A DNA stretch of 64,000 nucleotides from assembly GCA_020543525.1 (NCBI GenBank), contig JAHYIO010000004.1, positions 124,001-188,000 of the forward strand, written 5' to 3'. Position numbers and translations under genes: made by a program. Of the stretch, positions 1 through 12,050 are shown piece by piece. The notes beneath the pieces were generated by a model. It saw only the letters and a list, made by a program, of their open reading frames with translations, searched no databases and was not told the DNA's origin. Numbering within the stretch: position 1 is the stretch's first letter; each line of letters opens with the position of its first letter. The stretch comes from Coriolopsis trogii. Its lineage: Eukaryota; Basidiomycota; Agaricomycetes; Polyporales; Polyporaceae.

Positions 1-308
1 GTTGGACACGTTGTCAGGCATCGTCGGGTTCGAAAACAAGTTGGGTATGGGCACACCTCAAGAGAGCTATAGTCTACGATGTCGCCTTCCACGACATGCA
101 CGTTCTGCATGCCGTGGATGGTCTTGGCGAGGTGGGTGGACGTTTGCGCGTTCCTCACGATGGCGAAGACAGTCGTGTCGGTCCGAGCGGCCTAAGAGGC
201 AGTCAGTAAAGACCAAAAGCAACCCAGTTGAATGTGCGGACGTACCAGCTGGCGAACATATTCGAGGCCAATACCGCGAGAGGCTCCAATAATGGCGTAG
301 GTAGGCAT
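1..308 (-). CDS. SDR copy A, 5' part (short-chain dehydrogenase/reductase, runs off the window)
   Basis: This is the first part of an NAD(P)-dependent short-chain dehydrogenase read on the minus strand. Exon 1 (308-246, 21 codons) starts at an ATG and contains the Rossmann motif GASRGIG. A 54-bp intron (245-192, GTACGT...TTAG) follows, then exon 2 (191-57, 45 codons) with VFAIVRN and NVHVVEGDIVDYSSL. A donor GT lies at 56-55 and the rest is outside the window. Exon lengths of 63 and 135 nt and the phase-0 junctions match copies B and D exactly, so this is a paralogue of them. Both visible exons are open. Whether the whole gene is intact cannot be seen, and the substrate is unknown. Confidence 0.85.
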
Positions 309-1991
309 GCTCTTCGAGGTTTGGTCGATTCGCTGGAGAGGGCAGTGTGGAGAGGGACTCGGATGAGCTGGTGGAATACTAGGTGGCATCGTGGGTCTTA
401 TATACCTCTGGGGCATGGTCGACTCAATATCTTCCTGAGGTTACAATCGTCGTCCAGTATGCCCTGCCGTTCATGCCGAGGATTACAGAGACTCGGCAGA
501 GAACATGTGAATCAGCTTACGCCGGAAGTGCAGGCAAGTCCACCGGTTGAATGTGTGCATACCATGATAGATATTTGACATCACACAATGCTGATAATGT
601 TTGTGCCGGATGTCTGAGGGAGAGAGGGAGGAGCAGACTCAGCACAAGCTGCCCACCGACGTGCGATGCGTTGCCACTGTGATGGCAGCCACAAGTGACG
701 TCACAGTCACACATCTCCGTCACGTCGTAGCAAGCGTCGAGTCCTGAGCGCTACGCATGATTGAAGTTTTCCACTCGCCGACAAATGCTCGTTGCTCCAC
801 GAACGTGCAGATTCTGTATTCGGACGGTATTCACCCTCACAACCTGTTTGAGACTCAGTGCCTGAGCATGCCTGGTGAGACCCACTCATAAATGTGCTTT
901 GTCCGCGTTGCAACTGCTGCTTTGCCAGGTCACGTAGCTGCCAGGCATGGTGGCATCAACAGACACGACATAGCCGTCCGTCAAATAGCGTCATTCATTT
1001 CTACTCGCCTCTTTGATTACAAAGCGGTAAGCTCACTGGAGAGCAACCTCGTGCCGAGGTAAGTGCTATCGCCGATACCCGAACTACTTGTCGCGGCATG
1101 CTGATGAAGCCTCCTTGACTGGCATTGAATCAGGCTAAGTCAGACTCTCAGGTGGTACGTATAAATGATGCGCTGTTATGGTACCCCGGCAGATCCAGGT
1201 AGATCTGCGCAGTGGGGTTAGTAGTTCGTTGACAAGTGATTCAACAGCACTGCCACACCACAAGGACGAGGTTACGACGATTGATGGGCAGGTAGTGAGC
1301 TACAACGTCTCGCACCATGGTGAGTTGTCAGCGAGTACGAGAGGAATGACCTCTGAGGCGTTCGCTGGTTACGCGCAGTTCGAATTCACCGGACAACTTT
1401 GGCGAGGACACCGCCAAGCGTGTGTCTGCGAGACGTTGACCTCATGCAAGGGCGAGCGCTCGTGAACGCCGGCTGAGGTGGAGGAACGGAGCAGGAACGG
1501 ATGTCGAACACATGACGGCCAGTGCGCTCATCGCGTCTCGTAACCACACTGATCGCTCTGGTACTTGCTCGCAACTCGGCTGATCACAATAGTCTCGGAG
1601 CATTGCGGCTTTGAGGCTTTATGGAGAACAATGAGAAAGAAGGGGACCGGCAAAACTGCGGCATGAGGCGCTGAACTTGATCACTTACCCTTTTCGGTGC
1701 CGCCCCCTAACCAGGTGGTGTGGCACTCATTCTGTCTGGACGACTCCTGCGAAAGAACGGACTAATAGGGATGTACCCGACGAACTCAGGTATGGAGAGA
1801 AGTGAGCGCCAGTCCCAAATTTGACAAAGCGTTAACATAACCTTTGGGCATGATGGTGAGCTTTGTCTCCTTTGTCCGTTTCGTTGCTGGTATTAGATCA
1901 CTACGTCCTTGCGCTTGCTTTCTTCACTTTCCTTCCCGCTTCTCTCCGTTCTGTTACCTCACCCTCCCTCATCTCGTTGTTTGCCAACACC
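309..1991. other. Intergenic; upstream half of a duplicated leader
   Basis: No coding gene can be supported here. From about 1,015 to 1,150 the sequence resembles 3,830-3,960 (shared blocks such as CCGAGGTA, ATCGCCGA and TTTGTCGCAGCATG-like text), so it belongs to the duplicated unit of the zinc-finger genes. A pyrimidine-rich stretch at 1,860-1,990 directly before the first zinc-finger ATG resembles 4,775-4,977 before the second. Confidence 0.5.
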
Positions 1992-3247
1992 ATGGTCCTT
2001 TCTGTCTTCGACCTCAAGGAAATTCGAGACGTTCGCACTGAGTTTCCTGCGAGAAGGGTCTCAACAGTCGATCCACCATACACGTCCCCCTCCTGGCTCA
2101 CCCCGAACGCTCTGCGGAGACAACAGGAAGTTTCTGACAGCGAAGAAATCAACGACGAAGACCTCGAATCGGATTCTGACTCGTCCGATGCCATTTCGTC
2201 GGTTGATATCTCTGACGACGAGCCGGAGATCGGCTCTCCTCCTGCAGGTGCGTTTCACATTCATATAACCATCCCTACTCCCCAATTCACTCCTTTCCCC
2301 CATGATCGTTTGGGAAGTTTCTACAGACGTGGGACATACCCCTAACCACGTGCCTTTGCCAAGAGCGCTCCATCCGTCGCTTCTCGTCTCTCAGGACGTC
2401 CCCTTCAATGTCGAGCACACCCCGTTTGCTCAACTTTCCGTCGGAAAGCGTTCACGTAGCTCCGAGAACGCGGCAGCGGGCTCAAGTCGTCCGCGAAAGC
2501 GACTGAGGCAGTCATCACGTCCAGCCTCTCCCAACTCCGCCGTAGCTAACAAGACGCAGAAAAGAGGTCGCGATCGCGCGTGGAAAGAGGAGTTGATTGT
2601 CCACATGCGTACAACGAAGCTGGGCGGAAACCTGATATGCGGCATTGATGGTTGCACCAAGGAGCTCCGACCCGAGAACGGCGCGGCCGAGCGAGAGCAC
2701 ATCCGGATACACTACGAACCTGAGCGTGCTAACAAGCAGAAGGGAGGGAAGCGCACGAGGGGGAAGGGAAAGCAGAAAGCCCAGCCTCCCAGAACGTACC
2801 GGTGCCGCGTGGCCAGATGCAGGCAGACGCACGTCGAGTTCTTGATCGAGGGCATTGTGCGCCATATGGAGCAGGCGCATATCGGATGGGAGTACATGTG
2901 CCCGGCTGCGGAGTGCTTTGGGGGGACTGGGGGGAAGGCATACACGAGGTGGGAGGGTCTCAGGAATCACGTCACAGTTGCGCAGAAGAATGGACTTCAC
3001 ACGTCTAGTGAGCCTATTGTTCCTACTCGCTGATGCATATACTGACTGTCATGAGTAAGTCCCGGACATGTACGCATGGGCTAAAGAACGTGCTGAAGAA
3101 CGTCGCCTCCGGGAGGTTCAGCAGGGTGGATCTGACCAGCATGCAGCCCTATCTCAAGGCCTCGAGGAAGACGACGACTACGACTACGAAGAAGAGGAGG
3201 GAGACGAGTTTGAGAGTGAGTACGATTCCGAATCTGAATACGAATAG
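1992..3247 (+). CDS. C2H2-type zinc-finger protein, tandem copy 1 (374 aa)
   Basis: Three exons (1992-2247, 2327-3007, 3060-3247) close in phase to give 374 residues. The N-terminus is acidic and serine-rich (DSDSSD). A basic segment (RPRKRLRQ) is followed by three C2H2-like units: CGIDGC with a HX3H pair, CRVARC with HMEQAH, and a CPAAEC unit with later histidines. The tail is strongly acidic and ends in SEYDSESEYE. Such a layout suggests a nuclear DNA-binding protein, but no target can be inferred. It is paralogous to the gene at 4978-6461, with the same three-exon structure and intron phases. The first intron acceptor was chosen at 2326 because the later acceptor at 2394 breaks the frame. 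Confidence 0.8.
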
Positions 3248-4977
3248 AGTGTTGGTACATACTTTGCACGCCCTTTCCTAGTTTGAACCATCTCCTAGTA
3301 CTCGAACCAATTTCAAGTTCTTCCGTCCACACTCCCTTGCGATTCCATGTGCACATTTTCTCATATATGCCGGCCTATGTATATGCTCTTGATACTCTAT
3401 GCGTTTGTTCACTATATGTACTCTCTCTTAGTATACACACACTCTCCCTTTCGCCATACCATTGTAGCCTTGCATGTCATTGTTCTCGTCGTAGTACTGA
3501 TCTGGCGCAGCTGGCCTGTGTTTCCCACGTATTGAACACCTGACTTTATGCGACAATGGGAAGAGTGCGAGCAAGTCTTTCTTAGCTGAAGCGTGCCCTC
3601 CTGTAAATGTCGGGCCAGTGGTTCGTAACATTTAGTTGAACACCATCACCGGGGCCAATTCAATGAACGCGTCGAGACTACGGGAGAATATCACGTGACC
3701 ATATCACCGTGTGAAGTTCGCGCCGCCCCTGACAGTGAGAGTGCGTTTGTGACACTGCCAGCCACTGTCTTTGACAACGCTCCCAATCTTCGCCCACGAC
3801 GACTATCGGTCGTCGTCACCACCTGCTACTTTCGTTCACAGGATACTATATCACCGAGGTACGTGTAATCGCCGAACTCAAAGCTCAAAGCATTTGTCGC
3901 AGCATGATGCTAACGAGACTGACACCGGAATAGGCCCAATTATATATGTTCTGGCGTTCTACACGCCGTGCGTCGTTACGACACGCAGAGCATCCACCGA
4001 GGCAGGCCCCGGTAAATCTGTGCAATAAGGTAAGTGGGTTCATCTCTCGAGTGAGTCAGCTGGAACTGCTAGACCCAAGTACGAGGTTGATGTGCTCGAT
4101 GGGTAGATTGTTGGGCGAAGATCTCGGACATTCGGGTCATGGGATGTGGCGCGAACGAGAGGAGCTGCGCTCAGGATTCATACGACCTCCAGTGCAGTGC
4201 TTGATATCGGACAGTCGGGCTGGTACGACAGGACGCCCAGGCCGCCAATAGCGAGTCTGACAGACGGTGAACCCGGATGGGGAAGGATATGCGGTGTGCG
4301 AGCCCGTGCTTGTGATCTGCGCTTGGAGAGTATCTCTCTGTGCTCACGCAAAATGCATGCTGGGCTGTAACGTCCTTTCTCACCACGTAACCACACCCGT
4401 TATACAGTTTTGGCTGCAAGGACGTGCTCGACTCGCGGATAGACGGTGTCTACGATGACAATAGGGATCATGAGTATGCGGCTATGGGTCTTTGCAGAGG
4501 AAAATAACACAGGCTCGCTATTGGGCTGAAAAGGGGCCGGAGCTGCGGCAGGATAGGAGCGCATGGGGAGAACCTTTCTTTGGGGTGCATCCCTCGATCC
4601 AGGTGCAGTTCGAATTCAGAGCCCTTGGTTATGTGTGTAAGCCTCATCCGCCTCGCTCACATCTCCCTACAGGAAAGAGCACAATGCCCGTATGCGATGA
4701 ACTGGGAAAAAGTAGAGAATCATGAGCGCCAGCCACGAGCCCCCTAAAGCGGAAACATAGCCCCGCGCGTGATGGTAACCTTTCCCTCCTTTGTCCGTTT
4801 CGCAGGTGCTTTGGCCCGTCCCGGGATCTGCCGCCTCGCGTACACGCTTGTCTGCACTCGTGTCGTTGTTGGTATTTCACTACTGTGCTTTCGCATTTTC
4901 TCTGTCCGTGTTCGCTTTCTCTCCCTCCCTTCTTTCCCTCCCTTTCTGTTCCTTGTCCGAGTTATCTGGCTCACACA

Positions 4978-6461
4978 ATGGTTCACCCCCACTACTGGTC
5001 CGACGGGGAAAGCCAATCTGAAGGATCCTATTCCGACTCATCTTCCTCTTCAGATTTGGTTAGACTGTCCTCGGACGAGGAGGTCGTCAAGGCCGCTGCT
5101 CCATCCCTCACAGATAGGTTACAGCCTCGTGCCTCTAGCAACGATGAATTCATAGGCAAAGACGATACTTCTGACTCGGATTCTTCCGACTCCTCATCTG
5201 ATCAAGCCGACGCTGAGGATTACCACAACGTGGAGTCCGAGTCCACCAGGCTCGGCGCGATACGTACGTTTTATCCTGACTCTACTGTACATATCCGCAC
5301 CGCTTAACACTCCCGCACCGCATGCAGTCAGGCTGATGACGAATCCGGCTCCTGCGCTTGGTCCCTGCTCAACTAACCTTCCCGTCAACTCTGAGCCCCG
5401 ACGCGCCATCCTCAAGCGGCACCGGGGTCAGGAAAATGTGGAGGTGGGCTCCGACCCTCCTTCCAAACGTCCGAAGCACACGGCGCGTTCTCCTTCCCCT
5501 ATCCCCGAGCGCCCTGACTCCGACGACCACTGGTCCGACTTCGAGTCCGATCGCAACGACTCGGACTTTGACCCTAAAGGCAAGGGCCACGGCAAAGCAA
5601 AGGGCAAGAAGTCTAAGAAACCGCGAATCCGTAAGACGAAGACGATGAAGAGCAAGGTCAAAAAGACGGTCGTAGCGGAGGAGGAGCCGGCAGAAGGAGG
5701 GGAAGACACGGTTACCGGTAGGGCTCCTCGGTGGACAGACGAGGAGGCGAGCGTGGTACGTGTGGCAAAGCCGGATGGGAACATCGTCTGCAAGATCGAT
5801 GGTTGCAAATATCTGTGCGACCCAGCAAATGCCAAGGGTGCCCGTGAGCATTTTCGCAAGCATTACGAACCTGAGCAGCCGAATCCTCCCCAGGCAAGCG
5901 AGGGTATCCGAGACGGCGCGCACGACGGGCCCTCCGAAGTCACAGCCAAAGGCAAGAGGAAGCAGAAGCCCAACAAGAAGAATCATATGGCGAAGAAGTA
6001 TCATTGCCGTGTCGAAGGTTGCTCGAAGTCGCACGTCGCGTTCAACATCAACCAGATCGTGCGGCACATGGAGCAGCACCATGTCGACTGGCTGTACCAG
6101 TGTCCTGTGGAGGCCTGCAAAGGCCAAAGCTTCAAACGATTGGACATCCTCACGGGGTCTCACGCTAAGACATGCAACAAGAACGGCAAACATAAGTCAA
6201 GTGAGTGTCCTTTCATCTTCGTTCAGGGGTGTGAAATGCTCATACAACTGCCTAGTGCCCGATATGCATCAGTGGGTCCGTGTGGTCGTCAAGGAGCGGA
6301 GAGCGCAGGGGTTGCTTCCGGCCACTGATTCCGCAACAGGGCTTGTTGCGAACGAAGCTGACGCGCCAGGCCGGCGAGTTGGAGAGGAAGGGCTCAACAA
6401 CGAGCATGAGGAGATCGAGTTGGATGCGGAGAATGAGTATGACGCCGACTCCGAGTACTGA
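4978..6461 (+). CDS. C2H2-type zinc-finger protein, tandem copy 2 (454 aa)
   Basis: Three exons (4978-5263, 5328-6200, 6256-6461) close in phase to give 454 residues. Order of parts: acidic serine-rich N-terminus (SDSDSSDSSSD), lysine-rich middle (KGKGHGKAKGKKSKK), then three cysteine/histidine units at CKIDGC, CRVEGC with HMEQHH, and CPVEAC, and an acidic tail. The fingers align with copy 1 in order and spacing, and the motif RHMEQ-H-H is shared. The 80-residue excess over copy 1 lies in the low-complexity regions. Probably a nuclear regulator of a lineage-specific family; the function is not known. Confidence 0.8.
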
Positions 6462-6950
6462 TTAATTATAGCGTACTCGAAGGATGGCCTGGCAAAAATT
6501 GTATGGGTAGTAAGTACTGGTAACCTCCCTTCCCCTTTCTCGAACGCCTCTCGGTTCTACACCCCGCTCAGTCATCTACGCAAACTCATTTCTGCACAGT
6601 CTTCTATGCTAATCCTTCCTTCACCATGCGTCATTATCTCAACATGTATGCTTCACTTTTCTCTCTCTTTTGTTCCACCGTACCTCTGTAGCCACTTGTT
6701 CAAGCATGACGTTGCCATGAGTCTCTCGGAGTCGCAGTGCTCTTTCGGGTGCATCTGGCCTGAATTGCCTGAGTTTGTTATTTGACCCGCTCGACATTAC
6801 TTCCGCAGCTGCCTCGGCGGTAACAGTCGAAATACTTGGTGCAGAACGTAGTCAGCAAGTGAACGCGGCAGCGAGTGTTGGCTTTGAGCGTGTCGCGCGT
6901 AGTCCGGAGCGTGTCATGTGACCGTGCCACCGTGCGAAGTTCGTGCCCCT

Positions 6951-8355
6951 GAGCGCACGCGTCGTGTGGCCGACTGTCTCTCTAATCCTACACTCCGTCT
7001 GCAACCAACTGGCTTGTTGCCGCCACTCATGCTACTTCATGCTATACAAGCACTTGCATAGTCTATTTCTTTGTACTTCGTGAGGTTGACGAAGATCCCT
7101 CGACCATATTTACGGGTATTTTCCGAGTCGGAGAAGCCGACATTCTCCTCAACTATCCTAGCTTGCTTCATCCAAATAGCAGCGGCGCGGAGACTTACTG
7201 AAGCGCGACTGGAAGACTATCACGTACGCAGCAATACCAGCAATACCCGCACATTTCCTCAGCCTGGGATGATCCTCATCACTGCTGCCGGCTTGGAACG
7301 CCGCATCCACGGGTTACCTGTGCTGGAGGAGTTGGACTCCGTCGAAGTCGTCTACTAAGCGAAGGACGAACAGGCGCTGTGCTACCTATAGAGGTCAAGC
7401 CTGTCAACAGTCGTTTGCTGGTCCCGATGGAAAGTGTGTCTTCGTCTCATTATTTCTATCTGAGTGTACTGAACGTATTCCAGCCTAGCGCGAGTTCTCT
7501 TTGCAATGATACAGAATATAGCCTATACTCGCTTGTCCGTGAGGAAAATACGAACTATAACGCAGTGACGGTCATGGCAAAAATCGACCGCCTCCTTCAA
7601 CAGTCAAGACTCAACCCTTATGTGTGCCCTTATGCTGTCGCTCGTATGTATGTTCATATTCTTCGCAACAGGACAAGTCTAAGTCAGACAAAATACCGCA
7701 TTCAGAAGAGCCTAGTGACTCCGAGTCCGACCACGCATCTTCCCGGACGACAGACTTCCGTGCTGCCGCGGCGGTCGCTTCTCTGCGATCGTATTTTTTT
7801 CTGGTGTGTCATCGTTGCATAATCAGGTGCGTACAATGGCGGATGTTGCGACGTTGGATTGTAAAGTGATCTTGGTACCGCTGCCTCCTCACGAGGCACA
7901 CAAGTTGCCAGTCACAGGAAGCTGCATTTATTGTACTTAGGGCGTGCGTCCCAAGCCTGGACATGCGATGCGGGCCAATTCGCCGCCGTGAGTAGCACTC
8001 TGGTCACTGGTATGACATCTCGTCATATACTGGTCATATCTGGAGTCACAACGTCGCTGGCGTCAGCTGGACGGCATGGCGGACAATAAATGCTTTGCTT
8101 CCGGTCAACTAACTCACACCAGATAAAGGACGAGCGCTCCGGGATACCTTTGTTCAAGTGTTTCTCGTCATCTTCATGGTCGTCGGCAACCCTTTTGCGC
8201 AAGCAGTCGGCACACGGGACGTCCATGGGAATGGATGGTCATGTAGATTGGTCCGTGGGCGCTCTCTTTCCGTATATATTGAGGCTGACTTGAAGGAGAC
8301 AAGCACAATCCAACACTTGGTTCTCTCGCAAAGCATCATACATCACCTTTCCGCT
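6951..8355. other. No recognisable gene
   Basis: Short open stretches at 7,071-7,358 and around 7,379-7,869 have no motif I recognise and no clear splice logic. A short stretch near 7,020-7,050 faintly resembles the leader at 3,820-3,845, so part may be a decayed third unit of the duplication. The last 100 bases are the promoter of SDR copy B. Confidence 0.35.
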
Positions 8356-9478
8356 ATGGCTTTCTACGCTGTCGTCGGTGCTTCGAGGGGAATCGGTCTT
8401 GAATTCGTTCGACAACTGGTGAGCGTCTCACCCTGGGCGTTGCTGTGCTCGCAGTCAATGTTGGTTGCAGGCCACTCGACCCAATTCGACGGTCTTCGCT
8501 ATCGTGCGGAGCCCCTCCAAATCCACCTTCCTTACAAATGCTGTCTCCGGGTTGAAGAACGTTCACGTCATTGCTGGGGATGTCGCCGACTACACCTCTC
8601 TTCAGGTACGTATATATCCCAAACTGTGTACCAATCGTTCACTGATCACTCGTTTGTAGCGGGCTGCTCAAGAGATATCCGCGATTGCTGGCGGGAAGCT
8701 CGATGCCCTTTTCCATAACGCAGCTCGCATGGACATAGGGAGGATCATGCAAGGCTACGACGATTTGTGAGTCCTTCTCTTCATTCTGATCTGCCGCGAC
8801 TTCATCCACTCCTTATGCCCCCCCCAGCCCTAACATGGAAGCTCTCGATGCCGACTTGATTGATGCGGTACGTATCTCACGCTCTTAGGACCCCTTACCA
8901 AATGCTCGCTCACTGGTCACCATCTTCTCAAGTTCAAAGTCAACACGCTGGGAATAGTCCACAGCTTCGCCGCCTTCGTTCCTCTCCTTCGCGCCTCCAC
9001 CGCCCCGTTGAAAAAGGTCGTCGTGATCGGCACCCGCGGCGCTGATCCCGCCTTCGTCCGCACCAAGGGCATACACCGGTTGGCCGCCTACGGCATCACC
9101 AAGGCGGCCGCGTTGAATGCGACGACCAAGTGGGCCGTCAAGCTCAAGGACGAAGGCTTCGTTGTCATTACCGTCTGCCCCGGGGTGGTGAATACCACGG
9201 GGACGATCCCTCCCGAAACTTGTGAGTCCCTCACGAGTCGCAGATTAGTTAGGAGCGTGCGCGGCGTGGTGGCTAACGATGTACCGTTGACAGGGGAGGA
9301 CCCGGTCGCGAAGGCAGCTTTCGATGCTATGGTGGGATCTGCGACCGCCCTTGGGAACTCTGGGATGCAGTTCAAGACTCCGGAACAGGCTGTTGGGGAG
9401 CTGCTGAAGATCACCGATGAGCTGAAGCCGGCCGATAATGGTTTGGCTTTGTCAGCTGATGGTCCATGGAGCACGTAG
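8356..9478 (+). CDS. SDR copy B (short-chain dehydrogenase/reductase, 272 aa)
   Basis: Six exons (8356-8418, 8471-8605, 8660-8766, 8828-8867, 8933-9221, 9294-9478) close in phase to 272 residues. The cofactor motif GASRGIG is at residues 8-14, HNAAR follows in exon 3, and the catalytic pair is Tyr168/Lys172 in YGITK. The segment before it reads VIGTRGAD, where classical SDRs carry the catalytic serine; here it is Thr-Arg. The C-terminal half has VCPGVVNTTG, the usual post-catalytic PG motif. Likely a cytosolic NAD(P)H oxidoreductase with unknown substrate. Intron positions are identical to copy D (57,688-58,821), and exon lengths differ only in the last exon. Confidence 0.88.
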
Positions 9479-9875
9479 CAGATCGCCCCAGTGGGCCCGT
9501 AGTCTCTTCCATTCTGCGGGTACGGTACCTTGATACTGCGCTCACATGCATCTGTCCGAGCATGCAAGTTAGCTAGGTTCGTACGCAATGTCCTCCGGAC
9601 GCGTATGATCCTGTGAACTATTCCCCGCTGTGGTCTTGTTCTCAATCGTAAATGTATTACTATCTGCCTTGTTCAATGATCCAATATCGTGCAGCTGTGT
9701 CTGCCGTGGCTTGGATCGGGTTGCAAAGTAAGTTGCTTGTCCTCATTCGGCTGGTCTAGACACGTGGGGGTTGCTCAATCGGGAGGCGCCGGCTCGAACG
9801 AACTCTCTCGATGGCGGAGTTCGTACACGTTTTGATGCTCTTTTTGCTCACACTCTTGAGTTGGACGAAAGATCT
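9479..9875. other. Intergenic
   Basis: Downstream of SDR copy B and upstream of the F-box relic. No motif or RNA gene seen. Confidence 0.4.
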
Positions 9876-11664
9876 ATGGCTAGCAGCAACACCTCCCTAC
9901 CCTCGGAGCTATGGTTTGCGATTGCTTGTGCTTTGCCTCGCCAGGATTAGAGGGCGTGTCTGTCTGTATCCAAGTTACTCCACGATGTTGCGATCACTTA
10001 CATATTCGCTCACATCTCCGTCTCTATTGGCCTCTGGTGGCCGGGAGTCGACAGTGAGGATTACGAACACGACAGTGCCGATGAACCCATTGGGTACGAT
10101 GACGAGGACGATGACGAAGACGGATACGACGTCGAAATTCAGACTGAGTATGAGCGGCAAGCGGAGATCACGATGGGGCTCTTGGAACGCATCGCTGGGG
10201 ACGCCAAATTCGGGGACGTTGTCAGGGCACTTTCTGTGCGAGCCTTCGGCACTCGTCGTGCATACTTCGAGCTACGTGAGTGCTAAGTAGTCTCAGTTGC
10301 TCTTTCGAGAAAATGCTATACGATCATTCTGTTCTACTAGGATGACTGTCAAAGGCCCTTGGGAACCTCCGCAATCTCCACACATTCCAGTGGCACGGCT
10401 CCTTACCAATCCCTCCCGTGAGGCTCATCGAGACTCTCTTACAATTCTCCGGGTCAACACTAAGGCGTATAACCATTCCGTAGGTTTTTGACGCTTGTTC
10501 AGGGACAGTGTTCGTTGATGCTCAGAAATCATCTACAGTCCCAAGCTGTCCGTGGAGATGCTCCATTGTCTGCGATCTGGATGCACGCAGCTGGTTGATC
10601 TGGTGATTACACATCGGCACTTTGCTCATCATTGGCCAACGGTGAATTGCGAAATTTCTACAGCAACTTTGCGACTCATGGAGGTCAATCGTGCTACCCT
10701 CCGCCGGCTCTGTATATTCGGGAAAACCGCCTGTCGCCTGGCGACGGCGCTACCCACATTTTTTTACCTTGAAGAACTCGAGATCATCCATCCAACGACA
10801 TACAGCAAGATGGATGCGATCTTTGCGCACTGCACGCATCTACTATCCTTCACTTTAATCGAGGACAGGTCAACCGCCGATTGCACTAAAGACTTCATGG
10901 ACATCCTCAAAGCACACTCGGCCGCCTTTCCAAAGCTCGAGAGCCTCAAACTCTGGCTGCGAGTGACCGGCGCTGCATCGCTCATGCTCGACATAGCGCA
11001 TCTAGTCCAGGGCAGAGCTGCATTACGACGATTGGATGTTATGGTCGAGGAACGGATGCAGTGGAGTCCTTGCTCTCAATCGACCCCGTGCTCGACGTCT
11101 TGTCCACGCTGAGTAACCTGGAGGTTCTCGGCTTCGACATCACATGCAGGGTTTTAGAGACGGAACACGTGAAGTCGCTGGACGACCGGCTGCCGCTCGG
11201 GTTAACTGCGCTACTCCTGCAAATTGTCGAACTGAGGATGGAGTTGGTTCCTCTCGAAGACTGGATGGATTTCGTAAGTGATTCCTCTCATGTGTCCAGC
11301 TTGGTCGTGCCGTCTGCTCATGGCCGCTTGCTGTTCTCAGCTACACAAGCGGACTCGCTTGCGATACCTTCGTGACGTTATCTCACCAGAAGGGCACAAA
11401 GTTGGGTTCGAGGATGCCTTGCTCAAGGGTCCGCCGCCGCATTTGGAACTCCTCGGACACGGTATGGACATGAGATGGGTCTCGCGCGACTCCAGGACGA
11501 AAATTGCCGCCCTCGCGGCAATGCCTGAAAAGCGGTGGTCTTATCCAAAGGTCTTCTTCAGAACGTTGGAAGATTTCGAAGGAGAGGGTGACTGGGAGTG
11601 GCTTCTACGCCATCATGGACGAGTAGATGATGAGAATCGTGAGCTTACATTCGAAGGGTCCTAA
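9876..11664 (+). pseudogene. F-box/LRR-type protein, disrupted
   Basis: The reading frame opens at ATG 9876 with an F-box-like LPSELWFAIACALPRQD, then meets an in-frame TAG at 9948-9950. The same frame resumes at once with RACLSVSKLLHDV, as expected if a Leu codon TTG became TAG. An acidic loop follows (DDEDDDEDGYD), then leucine-rich segments typical of basidiomycete F-box proteins: ALGNLRNLHTFQWHG, LRRLCIFG, FFYLEELEIIHP and LSTLSNLEVLGFD. Two more breaks are seen. Near 10,340-10,355 the frame needed for ALGNL is entered through a stop, and near 11,050-11,070 the frame changes between RRLDVMVEE and DAVESLLSID. Introns near 10,275-10,340, 10,483-10,525 and 11,275-11,340 look normal. The TAG is certain; the other two lesions depend on my exon choice. 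Confidence 0.7.
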
Positions 11665-12050
11665 CCCAGGTGCGGTGTGATACAGCTGACAATTTGCGCC
11701 TTAGTGATGTCTCCTGACTACTGCGAAGAATTCCCGTAGGACAATGGTCTGTCGACTCTTCATCTGTTCTGCATTCGTACACCTGCAAATACCGATGCTC
11801 ACGCGCTTCGCAGGCACCCAATTCCTTCTCGCCTCGTTGTCCAACTCGAGACATGATATCTGACTCAGGATTCGCATTCCGGTGTCGGAGACGCGGGAGT
11901 GGCTCTCGGGCGGACATAGTAGTATGTCATAATAGAATACATTGGAGTGCGTTGGAAGGATATGGACTCACTGCGCGACTCAGCGAGAGCTGGCAACATA
12001 TATGCATGGCAGATAATGACAATAACACTCCTCGGGGGCTTTTTCCCGCT
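11665..12050. other. Intergenic
   Basis: Convergent spacer between the F-box relic and SDR copy C. Nothing recognised. Confidence 0.4.

Larger units (their letters stand above)
1015..6950. repeat. Tandem segmental duplication carrying the two zinc-finger genes
   Basis: Two units of about 3 kb (roughly 1,015-3,730 and 3,830-6,950) share leader, gene and 3' flank. Shared 3'-flank text is visible at about 3,692-3,722 and 6,915-6,945 (GTGACC, CACCGTG, GAAGTTCG in the same order). Leaders match at 1,055-1,110 versus 3,855-3,915. Divergence is substantial, so the duplication is not recent. Confidence 0.6.

Noticed and set aside
1178..1465. Plus-strand open frame before the first zinc-finger gene
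   Set aside because: No motif and no homologous frame in the duplicated leader at 3,830-4,700.
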